Assembly: GCA_002491945.1 (NCBI GenBank)
Contig: DKWX01000044.1
Location: 1 to 47,221, forward strand
Source of the DNA: Porphyromonadaceae bacterium UBA7141
GTDB taxonomy: Bacteria > Bacteroidota > Bacteroidia > Bacteroidales > Muribaculaceae
Length of the DNA: 47,221 nucleotides
Direction: 5' to 3'
The notes beneath the pieces are model-generated. The model searched no databases and was not told the DNA's origin. It saw only the letters and a program-made list of their open reading frames with translations. Made by a program: the position numbers and the translations under genes. Positions 1-8,204 of this stretch are shown piece by piece. Position 1 is the stretch's first letter; each line of letters begins with the position of its first letter.

Positions 1-1795
1 ATATTCTTATCCCGAACTCGCGTGTATAATATCCGCTGAAGCTAATCTCCAGATATTTGAAGTAATAATTGATTCCGAGTCCCAGCTTATGGGTAGTATA
101 AGAATGCAGATCCGGATTACCATGGAATATGAGTCGCGTATCAAGCCACTGATACGTCTGACTGAGCTGCGATATCAAGGGATTGGAGGTAGAGTACGAA
201 TAACTCAATCTGAACTGCAGGTTCTGAAGTGGCACATAATAAAGATACGCCAATACGGAAGGTCGCCATTTATTGTACTTATTGCCATTTACCGACACAT
301 CAATATATTGGTTTTCAAGTCCAACAGTCGACATGACCACGAATTTATTGAGATACCCTGTATACTGCGTCCATGCTCCTGCCGAATTCATACGTTGCAT
401 CGTACTGTTTCCCGGTTCCTTATACCGACTGCAGTTATAGCCGTCATAAAGTGAAAAACCCAGACTTCCCCAACTCTTACCGGGGAGATAATATATCAGG
501 TTGGCTACCGCATTACTGTACTGTATATCATATTCGGAGCACGCATTGACAGAGGGGATAGTCCCGCCAAGTTCAAATTCACGGTATGCGGACATATAAT
601 CGGAATTGGCACGCTGCAGCGTCAGATTTGCTACCAATGTGCTCCTATTGCCACCCTCGCCAAACGTTTTCTCAAAGTAATTGTTCAGCACAAAATCATT
701 TGTGCCGATATACACTTCATTATCTGCATCATAAGGCGTAGGATTTGACTGAGAACTGACTCGCTGAAGCATATCATGCCCATTGCGGGATAAAGCTCCG
801 CTGAGTTTTACACTATACATATATGAACCCGGATCAACCAACTGATATCCTAATGTAAGTGAATTCTCATCAATATCAGCATGTGAATCAAGGCCCTCCT
901 TATGTTTATAGTAGGATACGCCGTCAAACTCATAATCCAGGAACTCCGATTGGCGTTCACGTCTGTAATGTCCATTTGAATTGGAATATACAGCATAGAA
1001 TCGTGATTTGTTGTAATTGTGGAATATGGCTGCTGAATTCCGACCAATCAACGGATATGGAGCCTGATTGATTGATACTGAAGCATTACCTCCCACCAGC
1101 GAGCTTTTCGTGATTATATCGATCACGGATTCATACCCCTCAATCCTGTATTGTGGTGGAGCTACGCTGTATGTATCTACCCGCAATATGTCATCCTTAT
1201 CAAGCGCACGTACTTCAATGATTGACGTATCCACTCCGTTAAGCAGAAGTTTCACATTACCGCTCCCTTCAAAATATATATCATCATCCGACATCACTAT
1301 CAGATTAGGAATTTCGTTGAGCGATTGCAACACATTCAGATAACGCTTCATATCTTCGCGCGGTATATAATAGCTGCGGCTGAACCCTTTGCCTTCGTTT
1401 CCGGAGGCATCTACCACCAGTTCATCAATCTCAGTGACATTTTTAAGCCGCAGAGTGTCGGTCTTCTCCCCTTGCCGGAGCTTGCTCATGAGAGGCACAA
1501 ACATATCATGCCTTACCATCACATATCTGCCTTCGCCCAATATCGATGCCCTACCGGAATCATCTGATGATGTATTGGCTATAGAATCACGGAATTCATT
1601 ATATACAGTAATTGCAGCACTGTTTACCGGCAAACTGTCACGGGCTGAAAGCACCAATATCTCTTTTGCAGACAGATTACTCTCAATCACTATTCCAAGC
1701 AGCAACATGGACAGAATGACACAAAGCAATCTGCGGTACGCAGATTCCATGCCTCCTTCTTTAGCAAGATTATGATATATGATATTCGCATTCAT
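1..1795 (-). CDS. Outer-membrane beta-barrel / TonB-receptor-like protein (3' part beyond window)
   Basis: About 598 codons are open from the ATG at 1795 down to the window edge, so the C-terminus is missing. An internal ATG at 1750 starts a cleaner signal peptide (ESAYRRLL, then a hydrophobic run ending ESNLSA) and may be the true start. Residues about 33-100 resemble a carboxypeptidase-regulatory-like domain; a degenerate plug-like region follows (VKLLLNGVDT, then ESVIDIITKSS); from about residue 200 the chain has alternating aromatic strands of the OMP_b-brl_3 type. It should be an outer-membrane receptor or channel; its substrate is unknown. It lies 195 bp downstream of the cysteine-rich peptide gene on the same strand, but a terminator-like hairpin sits between them. 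Base composition is AT-richer than the ribosomal genes, which suggests separate ancestry. I found no convincing promoter in the gap. Confidence 0.8.
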   Translation of the reverse strand, partial: MNANIIYHNLAKEGGMESAYRRLLCVILSMLLLGIVIESNLSAKEILVLSARDSLPVNSAAITVYNEFRDSIANTSSDDSGRASILGEGRYVMVRHDMFVPLMSKLRQGEKTDTLRLKNVTEIDELVVDASGNEGKGFSRSYYIPREDMKRYLNVLQSLNEIPNLIVMSDDDIYFEGSGNVKLLLNGVDTSIIEVRALDKDDILRVDTYSVAPPQYRIEGYESVIDIITKSSLVGGNASVSINQAPYPLIGRNSAAIFHNYNKSRFYAVYSNSNGHYRRERQSEFLDYEFDGVSYYKHKEGLDSHADIDENSLTLGYQLVDPGSYMYSVKLSGALSRNGHDMLQRVSSQSNPTPYDADNEVYIGTNDFVLNNYFEKTFGEGGNRSTLVANLTLQRANSDYMSAYREFELGGTIPSVNACSEYDIQYSNAVANLIYYLPGKSWGSLGFSLYDGYNCSRYKEPGNSTMQRMNSAGAWTQYTGYLNKFVVMSTVGLENQYIDVSVNGNKYNKWRPSVLAYLYYVPLQNLQFRLSYSYSTSNPLISQLSQTYQWLDTRLIFHGNPDLHSYTTHKLGLGINYYFKYLEISFSGYYTREFGIRI

Positions 1796-1945
1796 GACTC
1801 TATAGTATGTTTTAAAGAATCTTATCAGTATCCGGCATTCTCTCAATCTTAACCACGTAAGAACAATCGCGGTCATTTCGAATCGTATATCCCGAGGCTA
1901 ATGATACGTACATATTATTAACTATGTTAGGTTGATTACAGAATT

Positions 1946-1984
1946 AAAAAAAGGGTGACTGAATGATATACAATCAATCACCCC
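1946..1984 (-). terminator. Intrinsic terminator after the cysteine-rich peptide gene
   Basis: On the minus strand a 10-bp stem with one mismatch (1974-1983 paired with 1953-1962, loop of 11) is followed directly by seven T residues (1952-1946). It begins a few bases after the peptide gene's stop codon. Confidence 0.8.
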
Positions 1985-1990
1985 TTACAT

Positions 1991-2275
1991 TTAGCCCATA
2001 AAGCCTGAAGTGCAACCTAAACCCGGAGGTGGGTTGACAATAGTGCCTCTCTTTAACATGGCACCTTGGCCACAGGTGCATGACTCAGCTGGTCCACCAT
2101 CCAGTAGAGCACCGGACTTGCAATGACATTCACCACCGGAAGTTGCCACATAGGCTCCTGTTTCGCAGGTACACACTTGTGGTGTAACTCCGCCACGCAC
2201 TACCTCCATCTCTTGATCCAGAAGGGCTTCCATATCGTTTATGTTCATTTGGAGTGAAGTTTTAGGGTTAAACAA
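1991..2275 (-). CDS. Cysteine-rich peptide with double-glycine leader (candidate RiPP/bacteriocin-like precursor)
   Basis: This 94-residue protein is not one I can assign to a named family. Residues 1-29 look like a double-glycine leader: an acidic amphipathic stretch (NDMEALLDQEMEVVRGG) ending at Gly28-Gly29, as cut by C39 peptidase-type ABC exporters. The predicted 65-residue core has seven cysteines: CxC pairs at 35/37, 50/52 and 66/68 and a single Cys88. Each pair sits in a CxCxxGA unit (35-41, 50-56, 66-72), so the core is a threefold repeat with 15-16 residue spacing, ending in a Pro-Gly-rich tail (NPPPGLGC). It has no signal peptide or membrane segment. It has its own promoter (2356-2388) and terminator (1946-1984). 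The nearest same-strand gene is an outer-membrane barrel; no maturase or exporter is in view. Being an exported, possibly modified peptide is inference; a metal-binding or disulfide-rich role is possible. Confidence 0.8.
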   Translation of the reverse strand: MFNPKTSLQMNINDMEALLDQEMEVVRGGVTPQVCTCETGAYVATSGGECHCKSGALLDGGPAESCTCGQGAMLKRGTIVNPPPGLGCTSGFMG

Positions 2276-2355
2276 TATAATTAATGATCACTATTAGGCT
2301 GTGTAAAAGACAAGCAATACAGTGTGATATGTATTGAAAATTCTCTAAATAGTCG

Positions 2356-2388
2356 CAAATATAATGAAAAAAATTTTAATTCTCCAAA
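2356..2388 (-). promoter_or_regulatory. Promoter of the cysteine-rich peptide gene
   Basis: On the minus strand TTTG (2385-2388) is followed after 21 bp by TATATTTG (2356-2363), a full match to the Bacteroidota -33/-7 consensus. The start point would be near 2348-2352, giving a leader of about 75 nt. The remaining 2389-2570 stretch is AT-rich with no gene that I can see. Confidence 0.7.
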
Positions 2389-2573
2389 TAATTCTATAAT
2401 GCAAAATTGAGGAATTCGGCAATTTCCGCACCGCAATGCATTCTACTATTCTGATTTTCAAATCATTACAACCTATAGCTACTAACTAAAACTACACGAT
2501 ATAATTTTGGCAAAGCTGCATTTATTAATCAATATTATTGGGTATAAAATGTGTGCAACAAAGATTGAACCTC

Positions 2574-2621
2574 AAAAAACTGCTGAAGTCCGCTGCGCAC
2601 TTTCGTGCTGCAGCGGACTTC
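2574..2621 (-). terminator. Terminator ending the str-S10-spc ribosomal operon after rpsN
   Basis: A 12-bp perfect stem (2610-2621 with 2585-2596) extended by four more pairs around a single bulge at 2609, with a TTTC-type loop, is followed on the minus strand by a short spacer and six T residues (2579-2574). It lies 72 bp after the rpsN stop. Smaller hairpins occur between 2630 and 2690. Confidence 0.75.
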
Positions 2622-2693
2622 GTATGATTCGACGGTAACGACTGCGTTGCCACAAAGGATGCTGCGGCGTCGCAGTGTGCGACCGGGATTTGA

Positions 2694-2996
2694 TTACCAG
2701 CTTGCTTTCTTCACGCCGGGGATCAGACCTGCGGAAGCCATCTCGCGGAACTGAATACGGGAGATGCCGAACTGACGCATATAGCCTTTCGGACGGCCTG
2801 TAAGCTCGCAACGATTGTGCAGACGCACTTTTGAAGCGTTCTTAGGAAGCTTCTGGAGCTTGGTGAGTGCCTCATAATCGATGTTGCCGTCGGCATCAGC
2901 CAGAGCGGCCTTCTTGAGGGCGGCCTTCTTGGCAGCGTACTTTGCTACCATCTTCTGGCGCTTCACCTCACGGGCTTTCATTGATTCTTTTGCCAT
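2694..2996 (-). CDS. rpsN: 30S ribosomal protein S14
   Basis: A 100-residue S14 of the long type without paired CxxC zinc motifs; the conserved core HNRCELTGRPKGYMRQFGIS is at about residues 60-79. It binds 16S rRNA in the head of the small subunit. The N-terminus is Lys/Ala-rich, as in other long S14 proteins. It follows rplE with a 10-bp gap and is the last gene of the operon here. The expected next gene, rpsH, is absent; a terminator follows instead. Confidence 0.97.
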   Translation of the reverse strand: MAKESMKAREVKRQKMVAKYAAKKAALKKAALADADGNIDYEALTKLQKLPKNASKVRLHNRCELTGRPKGYMRQFGISRIQFREMASAGLIPGVKKASW

Positions 2997-3006
2997 ATCT
3001 CAGGGA

Positions 3007-3552
3007 TTATTTTTCGTGTTTGAAGGGAAGGCCAAACTTCTTGAGCAGAGCGAAGCCCTCCTCATCGGTGGGAGCTGAAGTCACGAAAGTGATGTTCATA
3101 CCCTGAAGTTTCGGCACGTTATCGATATTGATCTCGGGGAAGATGATCTGCTCTGTGATGCCGAGCGTGTAGTTGCCACGGCCATCGAGCTTGGAGTTGA
3201 TACCCTTGAAGTCACGGATACGGGGCAGAGCCACCTTCACCAGACGCTCCAGGAACTCATACATCTTATCCTTGCGCAGAGTCACCATCACGCCGATGGG
3301 CATTTTCTTACGCAGTTTGAAGTTAGAAATATCCTTCTTTGAGAGAGTGGGCACAGCCTTCTGGCCTGTAATAGCCGTAATCTCGTTGAGAGCGGTCTCG
3401 ATGAGTTTCTTATCCTGAGTGGCGGCGCCGAGGCCCTGGTTGATTACAATCTTCTCCAGGCGGGGCACCTGCATCACAGTGCTGTAATTGAACTCCTTCT
3501 GGAGCTCGGGAACGATGCGTTCCTTATAGTCTTTACCAAGTGTAGTTGCCAT
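3007..3552 (-). CDS. rplE: 50S ribosomal protein L5
   Basis: 181 residues, full length for the family. It binds 5S rRNA and contacts S13 and tRNA across the subunit interface. Recognisable segments are PRLEKIVINQGLG near residue 30 and GNYTLGITEQIIFPEI near residue 125. Its ATG shares one base with the stop of rplX (TAATG arrangement), indicating translational coupling. Confidence 0.97.
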   Translation of the reverse strand: MATTLGKDYKERIVPELQKEFNYSTVMQVPRLEKIVINQGLGAATQDKKLIETALNEITAITGQKAVPTLSKKDISNFKLRKKMPIGVMVTLRKDKMYEFLERLVKVALPRIRDFKGINSKLDGRGNYTLGITEQIIFPEINIDNVPKLQGMNITFVTSAPTDEEGFALLKKFGLPFKHEK

Positions 3553-3872
3553 TACTTAATCTCCTCTCCTGAACGTTTTGCGATTCTTACCAGCTTGCCA
3601 TCTTCATTAAGCTTGCGGCCTACGCGGGTAGGCTTGCCTGATTTCGGATCGATGGGGTTGAGTTTGGAAATATGGAGGGGGGCTTCCATCTTGACGATGC
3701 CACCCTGGGGATATTTCGCATTGGGCTTCATGCTCTTGGAGATAATATTGACGCCCTCCACGACGGCGCGCTGCTTTTTGGGCTGCACTTCGAGCACACG
3801 GCCGGTCTTACCCTTGTCGTCGCCAGAGTTGACATAGACCGTATCGCCCTTTTTGATATGTAATTTTGCCAT
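3552..3872 (-). CDS. rplX: 50S ribosomal protein L24
   Basis: 106 residues with an N-terminal KOW motif (KKGDTVYVNSGDDKGKTGRV, about residues 7-26) followed by NIISKSMKPNAKYPQGGIV, typical of bacterial L24, an early assembly protein at the peptide exit side of 23S rRNA. It lies 28 bp after rplN and overlaps rplE by one base. Confidence 0.97.
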   Translation of the reverse strand: MAKLHIKKGDTVYVNSGDDKGKTGRVLEVQPKKQRAVVEGVNIISKSMKPNAKYPQGGIVKMEAPLHISKLNPIDPKSGKPTRVGRKLNEDGKLVRIAKRSGEEIK

Positions 3873-3900
3873 TGTTTCTTACTTTACTGATAGCGGGATA

Positions 3901-4266
3901 TTAAAGTACTTCGGGAGCAAGCGAGACGATCTTCATGTTGGTGCCGCGGAGCTCACGGGCTACCGGGCCGAAGATACGTGTGCCGCGAAGCTCGCCGGCA
4001 TTGTTAAGGAGCACACAGGCATTGTCGTCGAAACGGATGTAGCTGCCGTCTGCGCGGCGCACTTCCTTTTTCGTACGTACTACGACAGCCTTGCTGACTG
4101 TGCCCTTCTTCACATCGGAAGAGGGGATTGTGCTCTTTACAGTCACTACGATAATATCGCCTACCGAAGCGTAACGGCGACCGGTTCCGCCAAGTACATG
4201 AATGCAGAGTGCTTCTTTCGCACCACTGTTATCTGCAACTGTCAAACGTGATTCACTCTGTATCAT
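3901..4266 (-). CDS. rplN: 50S ribosomal protein L14
   Basis: 121 residues, the family's usual length, starting MIQSESRLTVADNSGAKEAL and carrying the conserved IRFDDNACVLLNN and GTRIFGPVARELR segments. L14 lies at the subunit interface, where it contacts the S12 side and is the docking site of the silencing factor RsfS in bacteria. It is separated by 2 bp from rpsQ. Confidence 0.97.
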   Translation of the reverse strand: MIQSESRLTVADNSGAKEALCIHVLGGTGRRYASVGDIIVVTVKSTIPSSDVKKGTVSKAVVVRTKKEVRRADGSYIRFDDNACVLLNNAGELRGTRIFGPVARELRGTNMKIVSLAPEVL

Positions 4267-4268
4267 AA

Positions 4269-4529
4269 TTACTTAACTTTTTCGATGATTTCTACCAGTC
4301 TCCATCTCTTGGTCTTGCTCAGGGGGCGGGTCTCCATCAGGCGCACTGTATCGCCTACAGAGCACTCGTTGTTCTCGTCATGGGCATGGTACTTCTTTGT
4401 CTTGTTGACAAACTTACCATAGATGGGGTGTTTCTCTTTCCACTTGATCTCGACAGTGATGGTCTTGTCGCACTTGTTGCTGGAAACGACCCCGATTCTT
4501 TCTTTTCTCAAATGTCTCTTTTCTTCCAT
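4269..4529 (-). CDS. rpsQ: 30S ribosomal protein S17
   Basis: 86 residues with an OB-fold; RKERIGVVSSNKCDKTITV at the N-terminus and VGDTVRLMETRPLSKTKRWRL near the C-terminus are diagnostic. It is a primary 16S rRNA binding protein. It lies 28 bp after rpmC in the usual gene order. Confidence 0.97.
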   Translation of the reverse strand: MEEKRHLRKERIGVVSSNKCDKTITVEIKWKEKHPIYGKFVNKTKKYHAHDENNECSVGDTVRLMETRPLSKTKRWRLVEIIEKVK

Positions 4530-4557
4530 TTTTTCAAATACTTAAAATAGGGGTGGA

Positions 4558-4764
4558 TTACTTGGAAGCTGCCTCGGCAAGTTCCTTCTGACGCAGCACG
4601 GTCTTCAAGCGGGCAATCTCTTTGCGATTTTTTGTAATCTTGGAGGGATTGTCGATGGGAGCAATCGCGTGCGTTACTTTCAATTCACGATAAGCCTTCT
4701 CGGCGGCCTCTATGCTGGCACGCAGTTCGGGAATGCTTAATTCCTTGATTTCTTCCTTTTTCAT
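4558..4764 (-). CDS. rpmC: 50S ribosomal protein L29
   Basis: 68 residues, helical hairpin type, beginning MKKEEIKELSIPELRASIEA. It is near the peptide exit tunnel on the large subunit. Unlike most S10 operons, where rplP and rpmC nearly touch, it is separated from rplP by 321 bp containing a large hairpin and a -7 box (4842-4849), so it may open a second transcript. Confidence 0.95.
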   Translation of the reverse strand: MKKEEIKELSIPELRASIEAAEKAYRELKVTHAIAPIDNPSKITKNRKEIARLKTVLRQKELAEAASK

Positions 4765-4841
4765 TTTTAATTATCTCGGTTTATCGGGTTTGCACATAAG
4801 GACGCGCTTCACGCCCCCACGCATGAAATCCAATTCGGCTG

Positions 4842-4849
4842 CAAAATTA
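4842..4849 (-). promoter_or_regulatory. Possible internal promoter before rpmC
   Basis: TAATTTTG on the minus strand matches the -7 box exactly and lies about 78 bp before the rpmC start, in AT-rich DNA. A clear TTTG at -33 is lacking, so this may be a weak internal promoter refreshing the distal half of the operon. Confidence 0.4.
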
Positions 4850-4964
4850 ATGCAAATATCTGACATTTCCGCACTTTTCACTTTATTTATGTGATGCACG
4901 ACAATGCTTCCGAATACTTATTACACTATTTTAAGCCATTCCGCTATGATTCCGCTGAATGTGG

Positions 4965-5024
4965 CCGACGGCACCTCCCCCCCCCCTCTCCTTCTGACAG
5001 GAGCCGGGGCGGAAGTGCCGTCGG
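4965..5024 (-). other. Large GC-rich hairpin in the rplP-rpmC gap
   Basis: Ten-base arms CCGACGGCAC (4965-4974) and GTGCCGTCGG (5015-5024) pair perfectly; inside lie a run of ten C and an inner CTCCT/AGGAG stem. No T-run follows on either strand, so it is not a standard terminator. The rest of the 321-bp gap (4765-5085) holds the -7 box at 4842 and no gene. Confidence 0.6.
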
Positions 5025-5085
5025 GGATATCAGACGCCCCCCGAGGGGCCGGTAAATCCGGGTACCTCGGAGCGGTAGTAGTCTA

Positions 5086-5517
<432 letters not shown>

Positions 5518-5540
5518 GATTTATCTCTGTTGGGGATGGA

Positions 5541-6272
5541 TTAACGATTGTTGTTTTTCTTGTTGCGGAAACCGCCCTTGCGGCCGCCGCCCTGCGGACG
5601 TGCCGGCTCCTTGACATCGATGGCGTATGAGGGAGTAAGCTCCTTCTTGCCATAGATTTCGCCACGGCAGATCCACACCTTCACACCGAGGATACCCACC
5701 TTGGTGAGTGCCTCTACCAGAGCGTAGTCGATGTCGGCGCGCAGTGTGTGCAGGGGTGTACGACCCTCCTTGAACATCTCGGAGCGTGCGATTTCGGCGC
5801 CGTTCAGACGGCCCGATACCTGAACCTTGATGCCCTCGGCGCCCATACGCATTGTCGACTGGATTGCCATCTTGATGGCGCGGCGGTAAGCCACCTTGTT
5901 CTCAATCTGACGCGCGATGTTGCTTGCCACGATTTCTGCATCGAGTTCGGGGCGCTTGATCTCATAGATGTTGATCTGCACCTCCTTGCCGGTGAGCTTC
6001 TTCAGCTGCTCCTTCAGTGCGTCGACATCCTTGCCGCCCTTGCCTATAATCATGCCCGGGCGTGAAGTGCAGATAGTCACAGTGACCATCTTGAGAGTGC
6101 GCTCGATGATGATTCTCGATACGCTTGCCTTTGCAAGACGAGTGCGGAGATACTTACGGATTTTTGAGTCCTCAAGGAGAGTCTCGCCGTATTTCTTGCC
6201 GCCGTACCAGTTGGAGTCCCAACCGCGGATTACGCCCAGACGGTTGCTTATCGGATTAACTTTCTGTCCCAT
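5541..6272 (-). CDS. rpsC: 30S ribosomal protein S3
   Basis: 243 residues: N-terminal segment MGQKVNPISNRLGVIRGWDS, a type II KH domain with RPGMIIGKGGKDV near residue 70, and the C-terminal S3 domain (GAEIARSEMFKEGRTPLHTL). The basic C-terminal tail (GGGRKGGFRNKKNNNR) is typical of the phylum. It forms part of the mRNA entry pore and helicase. It lies 8 bp after rplV. Confidence 0.97.
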   Translation of the reverse strand: MGQKVNPISNRLGVIRGWDSNWYGGKKYGETLLEDSKIRKYLRTRLAKASVSRIIIERTLKMVTVTICTSRPGMIIGKGGKDVDALKEQLKKLTGKEVQINIYEIKRPELDAEIVASNIARQIENKVAYRRAIKMAIQSTMRMGAEGIKVQVSGRLNGAEIARSEMFKEGRTPLHTLRADIDYALVEALTKVGILGVKVWICRGEIYGKKELTPSYAIDVKEPARPQGGGRKGGFRNKKNNNR

Positions 6273-6280
6273 CTTGCGAA

Positions 6281-6685
6281 TTAGTCTTTATCGTTATTAA
6301 TAGTATCCACAAACAGAGTCACATGATTGGAGCGCTTGCGGATGCGGTATCCGCGGCCCTGCGGTGCGGGACGCAGGCGCTTCAGCATCGGAGCGGCGTC
6401 CACGAAGATTGTCTTCACGTAGAGTTCGCCTGCCTCGGCCTTGCGATCGTTTTTCTGTTCCCAGTTGGCTATGGCCGAGCGGAGCAGCTTCTCCACACGG
6501 ACAGATGCCTCTTTATTCGAAAACTTAAGGATGCCGAGAGCCTTGAACACCTCCTGACCACGCACCATATCGACTACGAGGCGCATCTTGCGGGGCGACG
6601 TAGGCACATTACGGAGTTTGGCGAAATATTCGCTCTTGCGGGCCTCCTTAATGGCGTCTGCTGAGTTTCTTTTTCTTACACCCAT
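6281..6685 (-). CDS. rplV: 50S ribosomal protein L22
   Basis: 134 residues with the helical globular domain (VPTSPRKMRLVVDMVRGQEV) and the extended loop ending RGYRIRKRSNHVTLFV that lines the exit tunnel and its macrolide-sensitive constriction. It starts MGVRKRNSADAIKEARKSEY and follows rpsS after 39 bp. Confidence 0.96.
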   Translation of the reverse strand: MGVRKRNSADAIKEARKSEYFAKLRNVPTSPRKMRLVVDMVRGQEVFKALGILKFSNKEASVRVEKLLRSAIANWEQKNDRKAEAGELYVKTIFVDAAPMLKRLRPAPQGRGYRIRKRSNHVTLFVDTINNDKD

Positions 6686-6724
6686 TGTATATTGTGTCTT
6701 TTTATTCTTTAGTGATTAGGGCCA

Positions 6725-6994
6725 TTATTTCTTCTTGTTGCCGCCGTGGCCGCGGAAGGTACGTGTCGGGGCGAACTCGCCAAGCTTGTGACCCACCATG
6801 TTTTCAGTCACGTAGACAGGTATGAACTTGTTACCATTGTGCACTGCGAAAGTGTGGCCTACGAAATCCGGAGAAATCATAGAGGCACGGCTCCAGGTCT
6901 TGATAACAGACTTTTTGCCGCTTTCCTCCATCGCAGCCACCTTCTTTTCGAGCTTTACGCTGATAAATGGTCCTTTTTTAAGCGAACGACTCAT
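6725..6994 (-). CDS. rpsS: 30S ribosomal protein S19
   Basis: 89 residues, MSRSLKKGPFISVKLEKKV at the start and IPVYVTENMVGHKLGEFAPT near residue 60, both diagnostic. It sits in the small-subunit head near S13 and the A-site finger bridge. The C-terminus GHGGNKKK is typical. Gap to rplB is 25 bp. Confidence 0.97.
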   Translation of the reverse strand: MSRSLKKGPFISVKLEKKVAAMEESGKKSVIKTWSRASMISPDFVGHTFAVHNGNKFIPVYVTENMVGHKLGEFAPTRTFRGHGGNKKK

Positions 6995-7019
6995 AGTTGT
7001 CTTCTTCTTTTATCTGATA

Positions 7020-7886
7020 TTACTTCTTTCTTCTTTCAATGATATACTTCGAAGAATGTTTCTTCGGCGAGCGGGTCTTCAGGCCCTTGGCATAAAGACC
7101 GGTACGAGAGCGCGGGTGTCCGCCGCTCTGACGGCCCTCACCACCACCCATCGGGTGATCGACAGGGTTCATTACCACACCACGGTTGTGGGGGCGACGT
7201 CCCTGCCAGCGGCTGCGGCCGGCCTTACCGCTCGACTCCAGTGAGTGCTCGCTGTTGCCAACGACACCTACCGTAGCACGGCATGAAAGAAGCACCTTGC
7301 GGGTCTCGCCCGAAGGCAGTTTGATAATAGCGTAGTCACCTTCGCGTGAAGTCAACTGAGCGAACGTTCCGGCTGAACGGGCCATGCTGGCACCCTGGCC
7401 GGGACGCAGTTCGATACAATGGATGAGCGTACCTACGGGGATTTTCGACAGCGGGAGGGTGTTGCCAACCTCGGGTGCCGCATCCGGACCGCTTACCACC
7501 TTCTGACCTACCTCCAGTCCGTTCGGGGCGATGATATATGCCTTCGAGCCATCTGTGTAGTAGAGCAAGGCGATACGCGCGCTGCGGTTGGGATCATACT
7601 CGATGGTCTTTACCACAGCCTCGATGCCGTCATTGTTACGCTTGAAGTCGATGAGACGCAATTTTCTCTTATGGCCGCCGCCACGATAGCGGGTGCTCAG
7701 ATGACCTGAGCTGTTGCGGCCGCCCGTCGAACGCTTTCCGACGATAAGAGACTTTTCTGGTGCGTTAGCAGTGGATTTGCGAACTACGGTCTTACCGTCG
7801 AGCTTAATCTGCTCTTCGCGTTTGAACACACCAATAATCTTGTGTCTTTGGCCCGGAGTAGTGGGCTTGAATTTTTTTACTGCCAT
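7020..7886 (-). CDS. rplB: 50S ribosomal protein L2
   Basis: 288 residues, against about 274 in Bacteroides as I remember it. The surplus is near residues 20-40 (FKREEQIKLDGKTVVRKST), between the conserved start MAVKKFKPTTPGQRHKIIG and APEKSLIVGKRSTGGRNSSG. The peptidyl-transferase-associated segment GVVMNPVDHPMGGGEGR is intact near residue 240. L2 supports subunit joining and the peptidyl transferase centre. It follows rplW by 8 bp. Confidence 0.97.
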   Translation of the reverse strand: MAVKKFKPTTPGQRHKIIGVFKREEQIKLDGKTVVRKSTANAPEKSLIVGKRSTGGRNSSGHLSTRYRGGGHKRKLRLIDFKRNNDGIEAVVKTIEYDPNRSARIALLYYTDGSKAYIIAPNGLEVGQKVVSGPDAAPEVGNTLPLSKIPVGTLIHCIELRPGQGASMARSAGTFAQLTSREGDYAIIKLPSGETRKVLLSCRATVGVVGNSEHSLESSGKAGRSRWQGRRPHNRGVVMNPVDHPMGGGEGRQSGGHPRSRTGLYAKGLKTRSPKKHSSKYIIERRKK

Positions 7887-7894
7887 TGGAACGT

Positions 7895-8185
7895 TTAAAT
7901 ATTGCTATAGTAATCGATCGATTGACCCTCGGCTACTGTCACGTAAGCCTTCTTGAAGGCCGGTTTGCGGCCGCGCAGCAGCCCTGACTTTGTGTAGCGC
8001 TGCGAACGCTTGCCTGCGTAGTTGGAAGTATTGACTCTCACTACGCGCACATTGTAGAGCTTCTCCACAATGTCCTTGATCTGAAACTTGTTGGCGTCCG
8101 GAGACACAGCAAAAGTGTAGCAATTCTGCTTCTCGCTGTAGGCCGTAGCCTTTTCAGTCATGATAGGGCGGATCTCTATGTTCAT
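7895..8185 (-). CDS. rplW: 50S ribosomal protein L23
   Basis: 96 residues; IRPIMTEKATAYSEKQNCY at the N-terminus, DANKFQIKDIVEKLYNV in the middle and SIDYYSNI at the C-terminus match Bacteroidota L23. L23 lies at the tunnel exit and is the docking site for trigger factor and SRP. It starts 19 bp after rplD. Confidence 0.96.
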   Translation of the reverse strand: MNIEIRPIMTEKATAYSEKQNCYTFAVSPDANKFQIKDIVEKLYNVRVVRVNTSNYAGKRSQRYTKSGLLRGRKPAFKKAYVTVAEGQSIDYYSNI

Positions 8186-8204
8186 TTCTGTAGGTCTCCT
8201 TGCT

